NCBI RefSeq assembly: GCF_003051085.1
Contig: NZ_QAOM01000012.1
Span: 62,001-126,000 of the forward strand
Direction: 5' to 3'
DNA: 64,000 nt
DNA from: Trichococcus patagoniensis
GTDB taxonomy: Bacteria > Bacillota > Bacilli > Lactobacillales > Aerococcaceae
Both the position numbers and the translations under genes were made by a program. Below are positions 52,628-61,013 of this stretch, one piece after another; position 1 is the stretch's first letter; each line of letters begins with the position of its first letter. The notes below the pieces were generated by a model. It had not been told where the DNA came from. It did not search any database and worked only from the letters and a program-made list of their open reading frames with translations.

Positions 52628-52668
52628 CAGGAAAGTCGATTATAATGGATGTGAGAGGCGGTGCAATC

Positions 52669-53088
52669 ATGTTGGAAGAATTGGCGTTTGAAATTGCGAA
52701 AGAGGCGCATGCCGGACAGAAGGATAAAGCCGGGCTTGATTATATCCTTCATCCGCTGCAAGTGGCTGCGATGGTGGCGACGGATGAAGAGAAGGCTGTC
52801 GCGCTTCTGCATGACATAATCGAGGATACGGATGTGACAGCCAGTGTGTTGTTGGCAAAAGGGCTACCGGTCGCGGTTGTCGAAGCTGTGGAAGCATTGA
52901 CCAAAAAGCATGACCAAGACTATGCGGATTATTTGGCGGGTGTAAAAATGAACGGATTGGCCACTTCTGTGAAGTTGGCGGATCTGAAGCACAATTCGGA
53001 TTTGAGCCGCTTGGTGAAGATCACGCAAAAAGATAGGGAGCGGGCAGAAAAATACCGCAAGGCGATCACCTATTTGTCAAACGAGTGA
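52669..53088 (+). CDS. HD-domain hydrolase (small (p)ppGpp-hydrolase-like)
   Basis: A 139-aa HD-superfamily protein with the RelA/SpoT HD-type layout: His in DYILHPLQVAAMV, the HD pair in VALLHDIIEDTDV and Asp in KLADLKHNSDLSRL. It lacks a synthetase domain, so it could be a small alarmone hydrolase or a different phosphohydrolase. ATG at 52669 follows GAGGCGG. It is convergent with the DUF454 gene, without an obvious terminator between them. Confidence 0.85.
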   Translation: MLEELAFEIAKEAHAGQKDKAGLDYILHPLQVAAMVATDEEKAVALLHDIIEDTDVTASVLLAKGLPVAVVEAVEALTKKHDQDYADYLAGVKMNGLATSVKLADLKHNSDLSRLVKITQKDRERAEKYRKAITYLSNE

Positions 53089-53093
53089 AATTG

Positions 53094-53456
53094 TTATTTT
53101 CTGAACCGCAAATGCCAGGTCAATCCGATCAGGTGGGCCAAGTATACGCTTATCAGCACGACGCGTAACAATGCGCGGTCAGTCAGCGCAAAAGGGATCG
53201 CAAAAACAAAGAGCATCATCACGAACATCCGGAACAATCCTTTGTTCGTGATGTTCTTTTTCACTAAAGGCTCTTCGATGTATTGCTTGTATTTTTCCGA
53301 TTCGATGAATTGCTGATGCAAACGGTCCGAGCTGCGGACCCAGAAAAAGCCAGTCAGCAGATAGAAGACAGTTGTAGGCAGGAACGGCAGGAACATGCCG
53401 ACAGTCCCGAGACCGAACGTCAGGAAGCCCAATGCGATATATAGGTATTTTTTCAA
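53094..53456 (-). CDS. DUF454/YbaN-family membrane protein
   Basis: A 120-aa inner membrane protein with the YbaN-type pattern, an N-terminal LGFLTFGLGTVGMFLPFLPTT segment, then FWVRSSDRLHQQF, and two C-terminal helices. TTG is the start at 53456, after AAGGAGATTATCC. Function unknown. Confidence 0.83.
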   Translation of the reverse strand: MKKYLYIALGFLTFGLGTVGMFLPFLPTTVFYLLTGFFWVRSSDRLHQQFIESEKYKQYIEEPLVKKNITNKGLFRMFVMMLFVFAIPFALTDRALLRVVLISVYLAHLIGLTWHLRFRK

Positions 53457-53627
53457 TTGGATAATCTCCTTGAAATCTGGCGGGAACCAGATGATTCGTG
53501 TTGCATATAGTTAACAATATCCTCATCATGAAGAATGTTCGTGATATACTATTCAGATAGTATAGTACATTTGGCGGATTGTGTGTATTAGGGGAATCCT
53601 GTTTTATCGTTGAGGAGGAGCTATTGT

Positions 53628-54026
53628 ATGAAGAATATATCTCTTGTTATTTTGGGTTTACTGTTTGCTGTTTTTGGAATCAGTCTGTTTTTGCCTTGGA
53701 TCCTGCTTCCGAACTATGAAACGTTCGCATTGGACCCGACACCGGGCTATCTGTTTTATTCACAAAACTACTTCTTGCTTTTCTTATGTTTCTTGAGTTT
53801 GCTTACGTATTTTCTGTTATTCAGATTCAGGCAAACAAAAGTGTTGCTCTTATTGGCAGCGGAACTGATTTTTTTGGCGGGGATCATCCTGTCGCCGCTG
53901 ATGTATAATGGACTGATATTCTTCGACGTTGTGCTCTATGGGTATTATGTCGCCGTAGCAACATTATTGACGTTGATCATTTATCTGATGGGTTTGTATT
54001 TCGGATGGCATGAGCAGCTCTCATGA
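53628..54026 (+). CDS. Uncharacterised membrane protein (132 aa)
   Basis: A 132-aa protein with four hydrophobic helices and short loops. ATG at 53628 follows GAGGAGGAGCTATTGT. The frame upstream to 53610 is not needed. Not recognised. It is followed by the MarR gene at 54194 with its own promoter. Confidence 0.7.
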   Translation: MKNISLVILGLLFAVFGISLFLPWILLPNYETFALDPTPGYLFYSQNYFLLFLCFLSLLTYFLLFRFRQTKVLLLLAAELIFLAGIILSPLMYNGLIFFDVVLYGYYVAVATLLTLIIYLMGLYFGWHEQLS

Positions 54027-54128
54027 CAATTTGCAAAACCGTACGCGACGACTTTGGCTGTCCATCCGTGCGTTTTTTTTGTTTTGGACCGTTTGTTTTT
54101 ATTCCCATCATGCAAGCGTTTGTATATT

Positions 54129-54172
54129 TTGACAATCTTTTTCATTCGTGCTATTATTACTTCGAAATCGAA
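54129..54172 (+). promoter_or_regulatory. Promoter and operator of the MarR gene
   Basis: TTGACA (54129-54134) and TATTAT (54152-54157) are spaced by 17 bp. TTCGA-AA-TCGAA (54161-54172) is a palindrome overlapping the likely transcription start, a good candidate for MarR autorepression. Confidence 0.75.
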
Positions 54173-54193
54173 ATAAAAAAGGGAGGTGTTACG

Positions 54194-54637
54194 ATGTCTG
54201 CAACAGATCGCGATACTTTAAAGGCCCTTACTGTGTTATTTAAATCATCTCAACATGTACAGGACAAACTGAAGAAAGATATGATGAAGCAAGGTTTGAA
54301 TTTTTCCGAATTCGCCGTGATGGAATTGTTGTATCATAAAGGGGAGCAACCGATCCAAAACATCGGAAAGAAAGTCTTGCTTGCCAGCAGCAGTTTGACG
54401 TACGTTGTCGATAAATTAGAGAGCAAAGGGCTAGTGCAACGCATCCCATGTGCAACTGACCGCCGCGTTATTTTTACAGCCATTACCGAAGAAGGACGCA
54501 AATTGATGGACCGCATTTTCCCATTGCATGCTGCGTATATCGCAGATATATTTTCTGTCCTTTCAGATAAAGAAGTAGAAACGTTCATCGACTTGGCCAA
54601 ACGAGTAGGGCTCCATGCCGAAAACTTGGAGCATTGA
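54194..54637 (+). CDS. MarR-family regulator (MhqR-like)
   Basis: A 147-aa MarR protein. The winged helix spans IQNIGKKVLLASSSLTYVVDKLE and the DRR wing (CATDRRVIFTAIT). The pattern is like the quinone-sensing MhqR group, with a single Cys just before the wing. ATG at 54194 follows GGGAGGTGTTACG. The frame is open upstream but includes the promoter. It is an intact second MarR gene, unlike the one at 25788. Confidence 0.9.
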   Translation: MSATDRDTLKALTVLFKSSQHVQDKLKKDMMKQGLNFSEFAVMELLYHKGEQPIQNIGKKVLLASSSLTYVVDKLESKGLVQRIPCATDRRVIFTAITEEGRKLMDRIFPLHAAYIADIFSVLSDKEVETFIDLAKRVGLHAENLEH

Positions 54638-54660
54638 TCAGAATCCAGCGTCAAAACATC

Positions 54661-54706
54661 AGGGACTGCCGCAGCATTTAGCTGGGAAGTCTCTTTTTTT
54701 GCGCTT
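54661..54706 (+). terminator. Weak intrinsic terminator after MarR gene
   Basis: AGGGACT (54661-54667) pairs with AGTCTCT (54688-54694), followed by a long run of T. Confidence 0.6.
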
Positions 54707-54787
54707 TTTTATGCAGGAACCGTCACTTTTTCCGGATGCAATCCCTATACATATGGTAAAATAGGCAGTATCAGACAAAAAGGAAAG

Positions 54788-55291
54788 ATGACAGTGAAAA
54801 ATAAGAAAATAACCAAAACAAATGCGATGCGCATGTTGGATAAAAAGAAATGCTCCTACACAGTCCACGAATACGCTTGGTCGGAGGACCACCTCGATGC
54901 GCTGTCAGTCCTTGATAAGATGAGTCAGGATGCCGGTGCGGTCTACAAAACCATTGTAGCGGTCGGCGATAAGACCGGCGTCGTCGTCGGGGTCATCCCG
55001 GCGCAGAGCGAACTGGACCTGAAGGCTTTTGCGAAAGTCAGCGGCAATAAACGGATCGAAATGCTGCCTTTGAAGGATCTGGAAGCAACCACCGGGTATA
55101 TCCGGGGAGGCTGTTCGCCGATCGGGATGAAAAAAGCGTTCCCTACCTATTTGTCCCATCATGCCCTTGATCAAAAGAGCGTGCTGGTGTCCGGCGGCAA
55201 ACGCGGCACGCAGATCGAACTCAGTCCTGCCGATCTGATGGCTGCAGCGCACGCTAAAGTTGAAGAGATTACACAAGAGAAAGATGAATGA
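54788..55291 (+). CDS. ybaK: YbaK/EbsC-type aminoacyl-tRNA deacylase
   Basis: A 167-aa YbaK-domain protein, which hydrolyses Cys-tRNA-Pro or related mischarged tRNAs. Family hallmarks are VYKTIVAVGDKTGVVVGVIP, TGYIRGGCSPIGMKK and the C-terminal SGGKRGTQIELSPADL. ATG at 54788 follows AAAGGAAAG. It starts the conserved downstream block yunD-yutD-nagD. Confidence 0.92.
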   Translation: MTVKNKKITKTNAMRMLDKKKCSYTVHEYAWSEDHLDALSVLDKMSQDAGAVYKTIVAVGDKTGVVVGVIPAQSELDLKAFAKVSGNKRIEMLPLKDLEATTGYIRGGCSPIGMKKAFPTYLSHHALDQKSVLVSGGKRGTQIELSPADLMAAAHAKVEEITQEKDE

Positions 55292-55330
55292 AGCACGTTC
55301 CTCTTTGTCAACGAAAAAGGAGAACGTATC

Positions 55331-56719
55331 ATGAAGAAATTGCACATCTACCATATCAATGATCTGCATTCGCATTTCGACAATTGGCCGAAGATCCGGC
55401 GATTTTTGTTAGAGAAGAAGGCCTTCCATGAAAAGAGCGGAGAAGAGGTTCTGCTCTTCGACATCGGCGATGCCTGCGACAGGGTGCATCCTTTGACGGA
55501 AGCCACCAACGGCAAGGCAAACATCGAATTGTTGAATCAGGTTCCGTTCGACGCGGTGACAATCGGCAACAATGAAGGGATCGGCAACGACAAACGGCAA
55601 TTGGACGAACTCTATGATGATGCCGAATTCCCCGTCGTGCTGGCGAATCTCTATGATCCGGAAACGGATGCCTTGCCTACCTGGGCGCAGCCGTATCTGC
55701 TAAAGACTTTGTCCAGCGGCCTGAAGGTCGGCATCATCGGATTGACGGCGCCGCTCTACCTCAGCTATGTCCCGAACGGTTGGGATCCGAAAGAGTCGGA
55801 TGAAGTCCTGCCGAAAATTTTGTTGAAAGTAGCGCCGTCCGTCGATTTGATTATCCTTTTGTCGCATGTCGGCATCATCGAGGACATCCATATCGGCGAA
55901 ATGTACCGTTCCATTCCGATCATCATCGGAGCGCATACCCATCATGTGCTGCCGGAAGGCAAACATGTGGATGAGTCCCTGTTGCTGGGAGCGGGTAAGT
56001 TCGGGAAGTATATCGGTCATGTGACGGTCAGCTATGATTCCGACAGGATTTTGGATCGCAAAGCGGAATTGATCGAAGCAGGAGATCTGCCGGAAAAACC
56101 TGGCGATCTAGCGGAAGTCGAGGAGTTGCAGCAACGTGGAGAGGAACTGTTGTCTGCCATCCCGATTGCGGACAACCCGGATCGGCTCAAAGCGGATGAA
56201 GGCCACATCAATGATTTGTTGTTGTTGGGATTGGACGCTGTGACCGAATATGCCGATACGCCATTCGGCATACTGAACTCCGGACTGTTCCTGGAGGATC
56301 TGCCGGAAGGAATCATCACCAAAAATCATCTGCATCAAATCCTGCCGCATCCGATGCGCTTGCTGGAATGCACGCTGACGGGGCGGGATTTCAAAGTCAT
56401 GATCGAGGAAATGGAAGCGCAGCGCGAAGAACTGATGACGAAGGAAATAACCGGCATGGGTTTCCGGGGAAGGATTTTCGGTGAGCTCTGCTACCGCGGC
56501 TTCGATGTTGATCCGGTCACAAACCATGTGATGATTGAAGGCAGGGAGCTTTCCGATGAGGAGGACATCACCTTTGTGACGGTGGACCATTTCCGCTACA
56601 TCACCTATTTCCCGACAATCGAAAACGAAGGCCGCAGCCGTCTGTTGTTCCCCTATTTCCTACGGGACGTGTTCGGTCTGCATTTAGAAGATAAATTTCC
56701 CATAATGAGAGAAAAGTGA
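55331..56719 (+). CDS. yunD: Metallophosphatase/5'-nucleotidase family protein (YunD-like)
   Basis: A 462-aa protein with an N-terminal calcineurin-like phosphatase domain (HINDLHSHF, FDIGDACDR, TIGNNEGIG and IIGAHTHHVLPEGK) and a C-terminal 5'-nucleotidase domain (FGILNSGLFLEDLPEG). No signal peptide, so it is cytoplasmic. Firmicutes often have it just before yutD, as here. AAAAAGGAGAACGTATC precedes the ATG. Confidence 0.87.
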   Translation: MKKLHIYHINDLHSHFDNWPKIRRFLLEKKAFHEKSGEEVLLFDIGDACDRVHPLTEATNGKANIELLNQVPFDAVTIGNNEGIGNDKRQLDELYDDAEFPVVLANLYDPETDALPTWAQPYLLKTLSSGLKVGIIGLTAPLYLSYVPNGWDPKESDEVLPKILLKVAPSVDLIILLSHVGIIEDIHIGEMYRSIPIIIGAHTHHVLPEGKHVDESLLLGAGKFGKYIGHVTVSYDSDRILDRKAELIEAGDLPEKPGDLAEVEELQQRGEELLSAIPIADNPDRLKADEGHINDLLLLGLDAVTEYADTPFGILNSGLFLEDLPEGIITKNHLHQILPHPMRLLECTLTGRDFKVMIEEMEAQREELMTKEITGMGFRGRIFGELCYRGFDVDPVTNHVMIEGRELSDEEDITFVTVDHFRYITYFPTIENEGRSRLLFPYFLRDVFGLHLEDKFPIMREK

Positions 56720-56728
56720 GGTGCTATC

Positions 56729-57454
56729 GTGGATAAAAAGGAATTACTGGATGAATCATTGAAAACGCAAGTAGACTCCTTGCTGGAAACTATTGCGGAT
56801 GATAGTGAATCGGAAACAAGCGACCGTAACGAAGAGGAAGAAATTGTAAAGTTATTGGACGACAAGCGTCTTTTGGTAGGTACCCAAGAATACGAATTGA
56901 GCATCGATCATCGTGAAGGCTTTGACGCTGAAGCATTAGCCGGAAGATATACGTCCATTCTGAGCAAGTACGATTATATCGTCGGGGATTGGGGCTATGA
57001 ACAATTACGCCTGAAAGGCTTTTACAGGAACAACAACAGCAAAGTGTCCCAAGACAAGAAAATCAGTTTCCTAGAGGATTATCTCTATGAGTACTGCAAT
57101 TTTGGCTGTGCCTATTTCGTCATCGAAAAAACGCGCGCTGAGAAAGAAAAAATCACAAAAACAAAGCGCAACCGCAAGCGCAAAAACCGTGAAGCGAACA
57201 GGGAGGAATTGCCTGCTGATGCAACTGTTCAAACAGCGGCCCAGTCGACTCCGACTCCCGCACCGGCACAACCAAACAAAAATAAAGTAACGAAAAATGT
57301 CGAAAGACCGAAAAGCCAAGGGAAGAAAAAAGGTTTCGTGATCAAAGATGTGAACGCGAAGGACGCCCAACCAATGGATAAACCAAAAACGACAACAACC
57401 AGATCTGCTAAGGGCGAGAAGAAAAGTTTCCAAATCAAAAAGATAGAGCAGTGA
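56729..57454 (+). CDS. yutD: YutD-family protein with long basic tail
   Basis: A 241-aa protein, started by GTG at 56729 after GAGGTG. The conserved YutD core is YDYIVGDWGYEQLRLKGFY with DYLYEYCNFGCAYFV near residues 70-125. The C-terminal 110 residues are low-complexity, rich in Lys, Thr, Ala and Pro with RKRKNRE, longer than in typical YutD proteins. Function unknown. It starts 9 bp after yunD ends. Confidence 0.87.
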   Translation: MDKKELLDESLKTQVDSLLETIADDSESETSDRNEEEEIVKLLDDKRLLVGTQEYELSIDHREGFDAEALAGRYTSILSKYDYIVGDWGYEQLRLKGFYRNNNSKVSQDKKISFLEDYLYEYCNFGCAYFVIEKTRAEKEKITKTKRNRKRKNREANREELPADATVQTAAQSTPTPAPAQPNKNKVTKNVERPKSQGKKKGFVIKDVNAKDAQPMDKPKTTTTRSAKGEKKSFQIKKIEQ

Positions 57455-57470
57455 TCAGGAGGAGAACATC

Positions 57471-58238
57471 ATCAAAAAGTATAAAGGTTATTTAATCGAT
57501 CTGGACGGGACCGTGTACAAAGGTGCCGAGCGCATTCCGACGGCGGAAATCTTCGTCAAAGAACTTCAGGATAAAAACATTCCGTTCCTGTTCGTCACGA
57601 ACAATGCAACCAAGACCGCTGCAGAAGTCAAAGAGAATCTGCTGCATAACTTCCAGATTGATGTGACGGAAGATCATATCTACACCAGCGCCATGGCGGC
57701 ATTGGATCACTTGAATGAATTGAACATCGGCAAGAAGGTTCTGGTCGTCGGTGAAGCCTCATTGAAACAGGAAGTGCAATCTGCCGGCTTCGAAATGGTC
57801 GATGAAGATCCTGACTTTGTCCTTCAGGCGTTGGACCGCGGGGTTACATATCAGCAATTGGAGGCTGCTTGTTTAGCCATCCAAAAGGGGGCAAAATTTG
57901 TTGCCACCAATCCCGATACCAATCTGCCGACCGAAAGGGGCTTTATTCCTGGAGCTGGAGCTTTGACTGCCTTTCTGAAGGCTTGCACTCAGAAAGAACC
58001 GTTGATTATCGGTAAGCCGTATCCAACGATCATGGCTGGCGCAATCAAAAGGATGCAACTGGACAAAGAGGATGTCATCATGGTCGGGGATAATTATAAT
58101 ACGGATATCCTGGCGGGCGTCCATTATGGTGTGGACACCTTGATGGTTCTGACCGGATTCTCACAACTGGTGGACATTGAAGGCAAAGACGAGCAACCGA
58201 CCTACATCATCAATGATTTGTCCGAGTGGGAAGTGTAG
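57471..58238 (+). CDS. NagD-like HAD hydrolase (TIGR01457, YutF-like), AUC start?
   Basis: A 255-aa HAD-IIA phosphatase. Motif I is GYLIDLDGTVYKG, motif II is FLFVTNNATKT, and motif III/IV lies around IIGKPYPTIMAGA and MVGDNYNTDI. The full-length protein begins IKKYKGYLIDLDG, where ATC at 57471 stands exactly where other members have Met, 7 bp after AGGAGGA. No ATG, GTG, TTG or CTG occurs between the upstream stop at 57444 and the start of motif I. The first GTG (57513) would destroy motif I. So translation probably begins at AUC, or at the ATC at 57468. It follows yutD directly. Confidence 0.85.
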   Translation: MKKYKGYLIDLDGTVYKGAERIPTAEIFVKELQDKNIPFLFVTNNATKTAAEVKENLLHNFQIDVTEDHIYTSAMAALDHLNELNIGKKVLVVGEASLKQEVQSAGFEMVDEDPDFVLQALDRGVTYQQLEAACLAIQKGAKFVATNPDTNLPTERGFIPGAGALTAFLKACTQKEPLIIGKPYPTIMAGAIKRMQLDKEDVIMVGDNYNTDILAGVHYGVDTLMVLTGFSQLVDIEGKDEQPTYIINDLSEWEV

Positions 58239-58240
58239 CG

Positions 58241-58873
58241 ATGGCACAGAAGCTGAAGTATTTCTTTGGATATACAGCAATCTTTTTGCTGGTGTTGAGT
58301 GCAAGCATCGCCTTCACTATCAACTTCACACCGCTCTACAGTTTTGATATCGATTACCTGAATATTGAACAGATGACCGGGTTTTCGAAAGATGTCATTC
58401 TGGATAATTACCGCATCCTGATGCAGTATCTGAATTTGCCGTGGATTGCGGAATTGAAGATGCCTGATTTTCCGGCTTCTGAGAGCGGACTGTTTCATTT
58501 TCATGAAGTGAAAAGATTGTTCCTGCTGGATTACGCCATATTGGGGGTATCGGCCGTCGCAAGCATATTATTTTTGCGGATGGTGAAAAAAGAGCAGGGT
58601 TATTGGCGTATGCTGAATCCTTTGCGCCTGCTGGTCGCTGCGCCTTTAGTGGCTTTGACTGTGATATTCATGAACTTCGACCGTTTGTTTGTGGCGTTCC
58701 ACGGTGTCTTCTTCAATAATGATGCCTGGATCTTCGATGCCCGGACAGATCCGATCATTCTGGCGTTGCCGCAGGACTTTTTTATGCACTGTTTTGTGCT
58801 GGTCTTCGTGACGATTGAACTAGTGCTTGTACTGTTGTACTTTTGGGTGCGCAGGAAAGTGAAAAAAATATAA
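58241..58873 (+). CDS. TIGR01906 family membrane protein
   Basis: A 210-aa protein with about five membrane helices (FGYTAIFLLVLSASIAFTI, LLDYAILGVSAVASILFL, LLVAAPLVALTVIF, CFVLVFVTIELVLVLLYF). The NIEQMTGFSKDVILDNY loop is typical of the TIGR01906 family, DUF1461. ATG at 58241 is 2 bp after the stop of the HAD gene. The order HAD-TIGR01906 is usual in Lactobacillales. Confidence 0.86.
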   Translation: MAQKLKYFFGYTAIFLLVLSASIAFTINFTPLYSFDIDYLNIEQMTGFSKDVILDNYRILMQYLNLPWIAELKMPDFPASESGLFHFHEVKRLFLLDYAILGVSAVASILFLRMVKKEQGYWRMLNPLRLLVAAPLVALTVIFMNFDRLFVAFHGVFFNNDAWIFDARTDPIILALPQDFFMHCFVLVFVTIELVLVLLYFWVRRKVKKI

Positions 58874-58881
58874 CACAACAT

Positions 58882-58921
58882 AAAAGGGATGCCTCTTCTG
58901 ATGGAGGCATCCCTTTTGGTT
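58882..58921 (+). terminator. Intrinsic terminator after TIGR01906 gene
   Basis: AAAAGGGATGCCTC (58882-58895) pairs with GAGGCATCCCTTTT (58904-58917). Confidence 0.85.
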
Positions 58922-58928
58922 TAGTCAG

Positions 58929-59122
58929 ATTCCCGGATAAGTGGCTTGCATTCGATAATATTGTTTGAATCGGGGATCAAATTATCGAATGTTGAGTGAT
59001 CATCCGATAATATCGCTTTGTTATGTGCTTGCTTTCCCGAATGTTTCTCAAGTATTCGGGAATCTTGCCTTGTTCAGGGTCAATATTCCCGAATAAGTCC
59101 TCTTAATGCTCGATTCCTAAGC
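58929..59122. repeat. Palindrome array 8 (mosaic)
   Basis: Units start at 58929 (ATTCCCGGAT), 58981 (ATTATCGAAT), 59033 (TTTCCCGAAT) and 59085 (ATTCCCGAAT), an exact 52-bp period. Within the array the arms belong to different families: the right arm of unit 1 (ATTCGATAAT) matches the left arm of unit 2, and only unit 3 has a matched pair (TTTCCCGAAT...ATTCGGGAAT). It follows the TIGR01906 terminator directly and precedes the convergent PgpA-like gene. Confidence 0.9.
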
Positions 59123-59139
59123 GGGATTCATCGCACTCT

Positions 59140-59646
59140 TTATTTCATGATGTCGCTTTTGTTTGGGCTGTCGTGGGCGATGCGGCTGGCGGCTGCTGCG
59201 GCGATTGCTCCTACGATGTCATCAAGGAAAGTGTGGCATTCTGAATCGGATTTGTCGTTCAGTTTCTGCAGGATGCCGGGCTTAACTTTATCGATGTATC
59301 CGTAGTTCGTAAAGCCGATGGATCCGTATACGTTGACGATCGAAAGGGCAAGGATCTCATCGATGCCGTAGAGACCTTCGTCGTTCAGGATAATATCCGC
59401 CAGCGGTTGGGAGAGCTGCCCCGATTCGGCGAGCTTATCTATTTCGATCCCGGTAATGATTGCGTTTTGAACTTCCCGTTTCTGAAACACAGCCGTAACG
59501 TTATCGATGCATTCCTCCATAGTCAGATTTTCTACATAGGATTTTTGGAGATGCAAAACGAGGTCGGCGATATCTTCGACGCTCACGCCGCGTTCCTCTA
59601 TTAAAGCCACCGCTCGTGCATGCAACTCGCTGTCTGATTTGACCAT
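59140..59646 (-). CDS. Phosphatidylglycerophosphatase A-like protein (YutG type)
   Basis: A 168-aa protein of the PgpA/YutG superfamily, small helical proteins with the CHTFLDDIVGAIAAAAASRI metal-binding and catalytic segment and GIDEILALSIVNVYGSIGFTN. It lacks the membrane helices of E. coli PgpA. ATG at 59646 follows GGAGGAATTGAT. The role in phospholipid synthesis is inferred. Confidence 0.83.
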   Translation of the reverse strand: MVKSDSELHARAVALIEERGVSVEDIADLVLHLQKSYVENLTMEECIDNVTAVFQKREVQNAIITGIEIDKLAESGQLSQPLADIILNDEGLYGIDEILALSIVNVYGSIGFTNYGYIDKVKPGILQKLNDKSDSECHTFLDDIVGAIAAAAASRIAHDSPNKSDIMK

Positions 59647-59795
59647 ATCAATTCCTCCTGGATTCGTATTTTATAACTATTATTATAGAGGAATGTCCGT
59701 TCAAAACCAAAGAAGAGGCATTCTTGATTTATTATTTGCGCTAGCCAGCGGGTTTTACGGGGGACTCTATATACGAGTTGAATTTATGCTCAGAA

Positions 59796-59885
59796 ATAAC
59801 CCGTTAAAGCAACTTTTGCGGGGGAAAATGTCCGTGGATAATAAAGATTCCCCGCAAAAACCATTTTGGGCGGGGAATTTCGTCA
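59796..59885. repeat. Palindrome array 9 (two units)
   Basis: TTCCCCGC (59848) pairs with GCGGGGAA (59870). One period upstream a decayed left arm TAACCCG (about 59798) is followed by GCGGGGGAA (59818). GCGGGG-to-GCGGGG distance is exactly 52 bp. No gene is seen in 59647-59971 apart from this array and the terminator. Confidence 0.7.
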
Positions 59886-59928
59886 AGGATGAGCATCCCA
59901 GAACAGACAATCAGGTAACCAAACAAAA

Positions 59929-59967
59929 AAAGGGCCATCTCTGAACAGAAAGAGACAGCCCTCCATG
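59929..59967 (-). terminator. Minus-strand intrinsic terminator
   Basis: On the minus strand AGGGCTGTCTCT and AGAGATGGCCCT form a stem followed by TTTTTTTGTTT. It ends the ferredoxin-NADP reductase transcript. Confidence 0.7.
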
Positions 59968-59971
59968 AAAT

Positions 59972-60961
59972 TTAAAATAAACTCGTACTGTGCATCGGTT
60001 GTACGCGCGTGTCAGGATTGATATACGCCATCGCATTGTTGACGGCTATTGGCGCTTCTCCGAATCCGGTGGCAATGAGCTTTACTTTGCCGGAATAGGT
60101 ACCAATGTCTCCGATGGCATAGATCCCAGGGATGGTTGTCTCCATCTTCGAGTTTACGATGATGGCATTTCCTTGGACCTCGAAGCCCCATTTCTTCATG
60201 CCGCCGATGGAAGACGAAAAACCGTAATTGATCAAAAAGTCATCTATGTTCAATTCCAACGTATTATCCTTGCGGGCTTCCTGAAGGGTTACGCTCGTCA
60301 ATAACTCCTCGTTTCCATTGACACTGACAGGAACGAAAGGCGTCATGATCTCAACGGACGACTCTTCCAACAGGTGGACGCTGTGCTCTTGGGCGCGGAA
60401 TTGGGGCCGGCGATGGATCAGATAGACTTTTTTCGCGATCGGTTCCAAGGTTAGTGCCCAGTCCACTGCTGAGTCTCCGCCGCCGCAGATGGCGACCGTC
60501 TTATCGCGGAAACTCTCGATGTTGTTCACGAAATAGTGGAGATTGGTGTTCTCGTACTTATCTGCGTGTTCGATTTCCAGTTTCCTTGGCCGGAATGCGC
60601 CGTTACCCGCAGAAATGATCACTGCTTTCGAATAGTGGCGGTTTTTGGTCGTTTGGATTTCGAAGATGCCATCAGCATTTTTTTCGAGTTCAAACGCTTC
60701 TTCACCGAATACCAACTTCGTGTCGAAGCGGTCCATCTGCTCTTTCAGGTTGGTGACGAGGTCGCCACCGGAAATCGCGGGATAGCCCGCGATGTCATAT
60801 ATATTTTTCTCGGAATAAAGCATGCCGGGCTGGCCCCCGAGCTGGGGTAAGGCTTCTATGATTTTGACTTTGGCTTGCCGCAGTCCGGCGTAAAACGCCG
60901 TGAACATGCCGACAGGGCCGCCGCCGATGATGGTGATGTCGTATATTTCTTTATCTTTCAA
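59972..60961 (-). CDS. Ferredoxin/flavodoxin-NADP(+) reductase (YumC type)
   Basis: A 329-aa TrxB-like flavoprotein without the redox-active CxxC, as in YumC-type ferredoxin-NADP reductases. FAD-binding TIIGGGPVGMFTAFYAG, NADPH-binding VAICGGGDSAVDWALTL and IYAIGDIGTYSGK are visible. TTG at 60961 is the start, after GGAGGAAGACAA. A longer frame to 61027 would add 22 residues and overlap the next gene's end. Confidence 0.92.
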   Translation of the reverse strand: MKDKEIYDITIIGGGPVGMFTAFYAGLRQAKVKIIEALPQLGGQPGMLYSEKNIYDIAGYPAISGGDLVTNLKEQMDRFDTKLVFGEEAFELEKNADGIFEIQTTKNRHYSKAVIISAGNGAFRPRKLEIEHADKYENTNLHYFVNNIESFRDKTVAICGGGDSAVDWALTLEPIAKKVYLIHRRPQFRAQEHSVHLLEESSVEIMTPFVPVSVNGNEELLTSVTLQEARKDNTLELNIDDFLINYGFSSSIGGMKKWGFEVQGNAIIVNSKMETTIPGIYAIGDIGTYSGKVKLIATGFGEAPIAVNNAMAYINPDTRVQPMHSTSLF

Positions 60962-61013
60962 TTGTCTTCCTCCGTTGTTTCTGTTCCGGGCGAAGGCATC
61001 GCCCGGAGAGGTA

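Noticed and set aside
59639-59944. 101-codon plus-strand frame over array 9
   Set aside because: It overlaps the start of the PgpA-like gene and the array, with no ribosome binding site.
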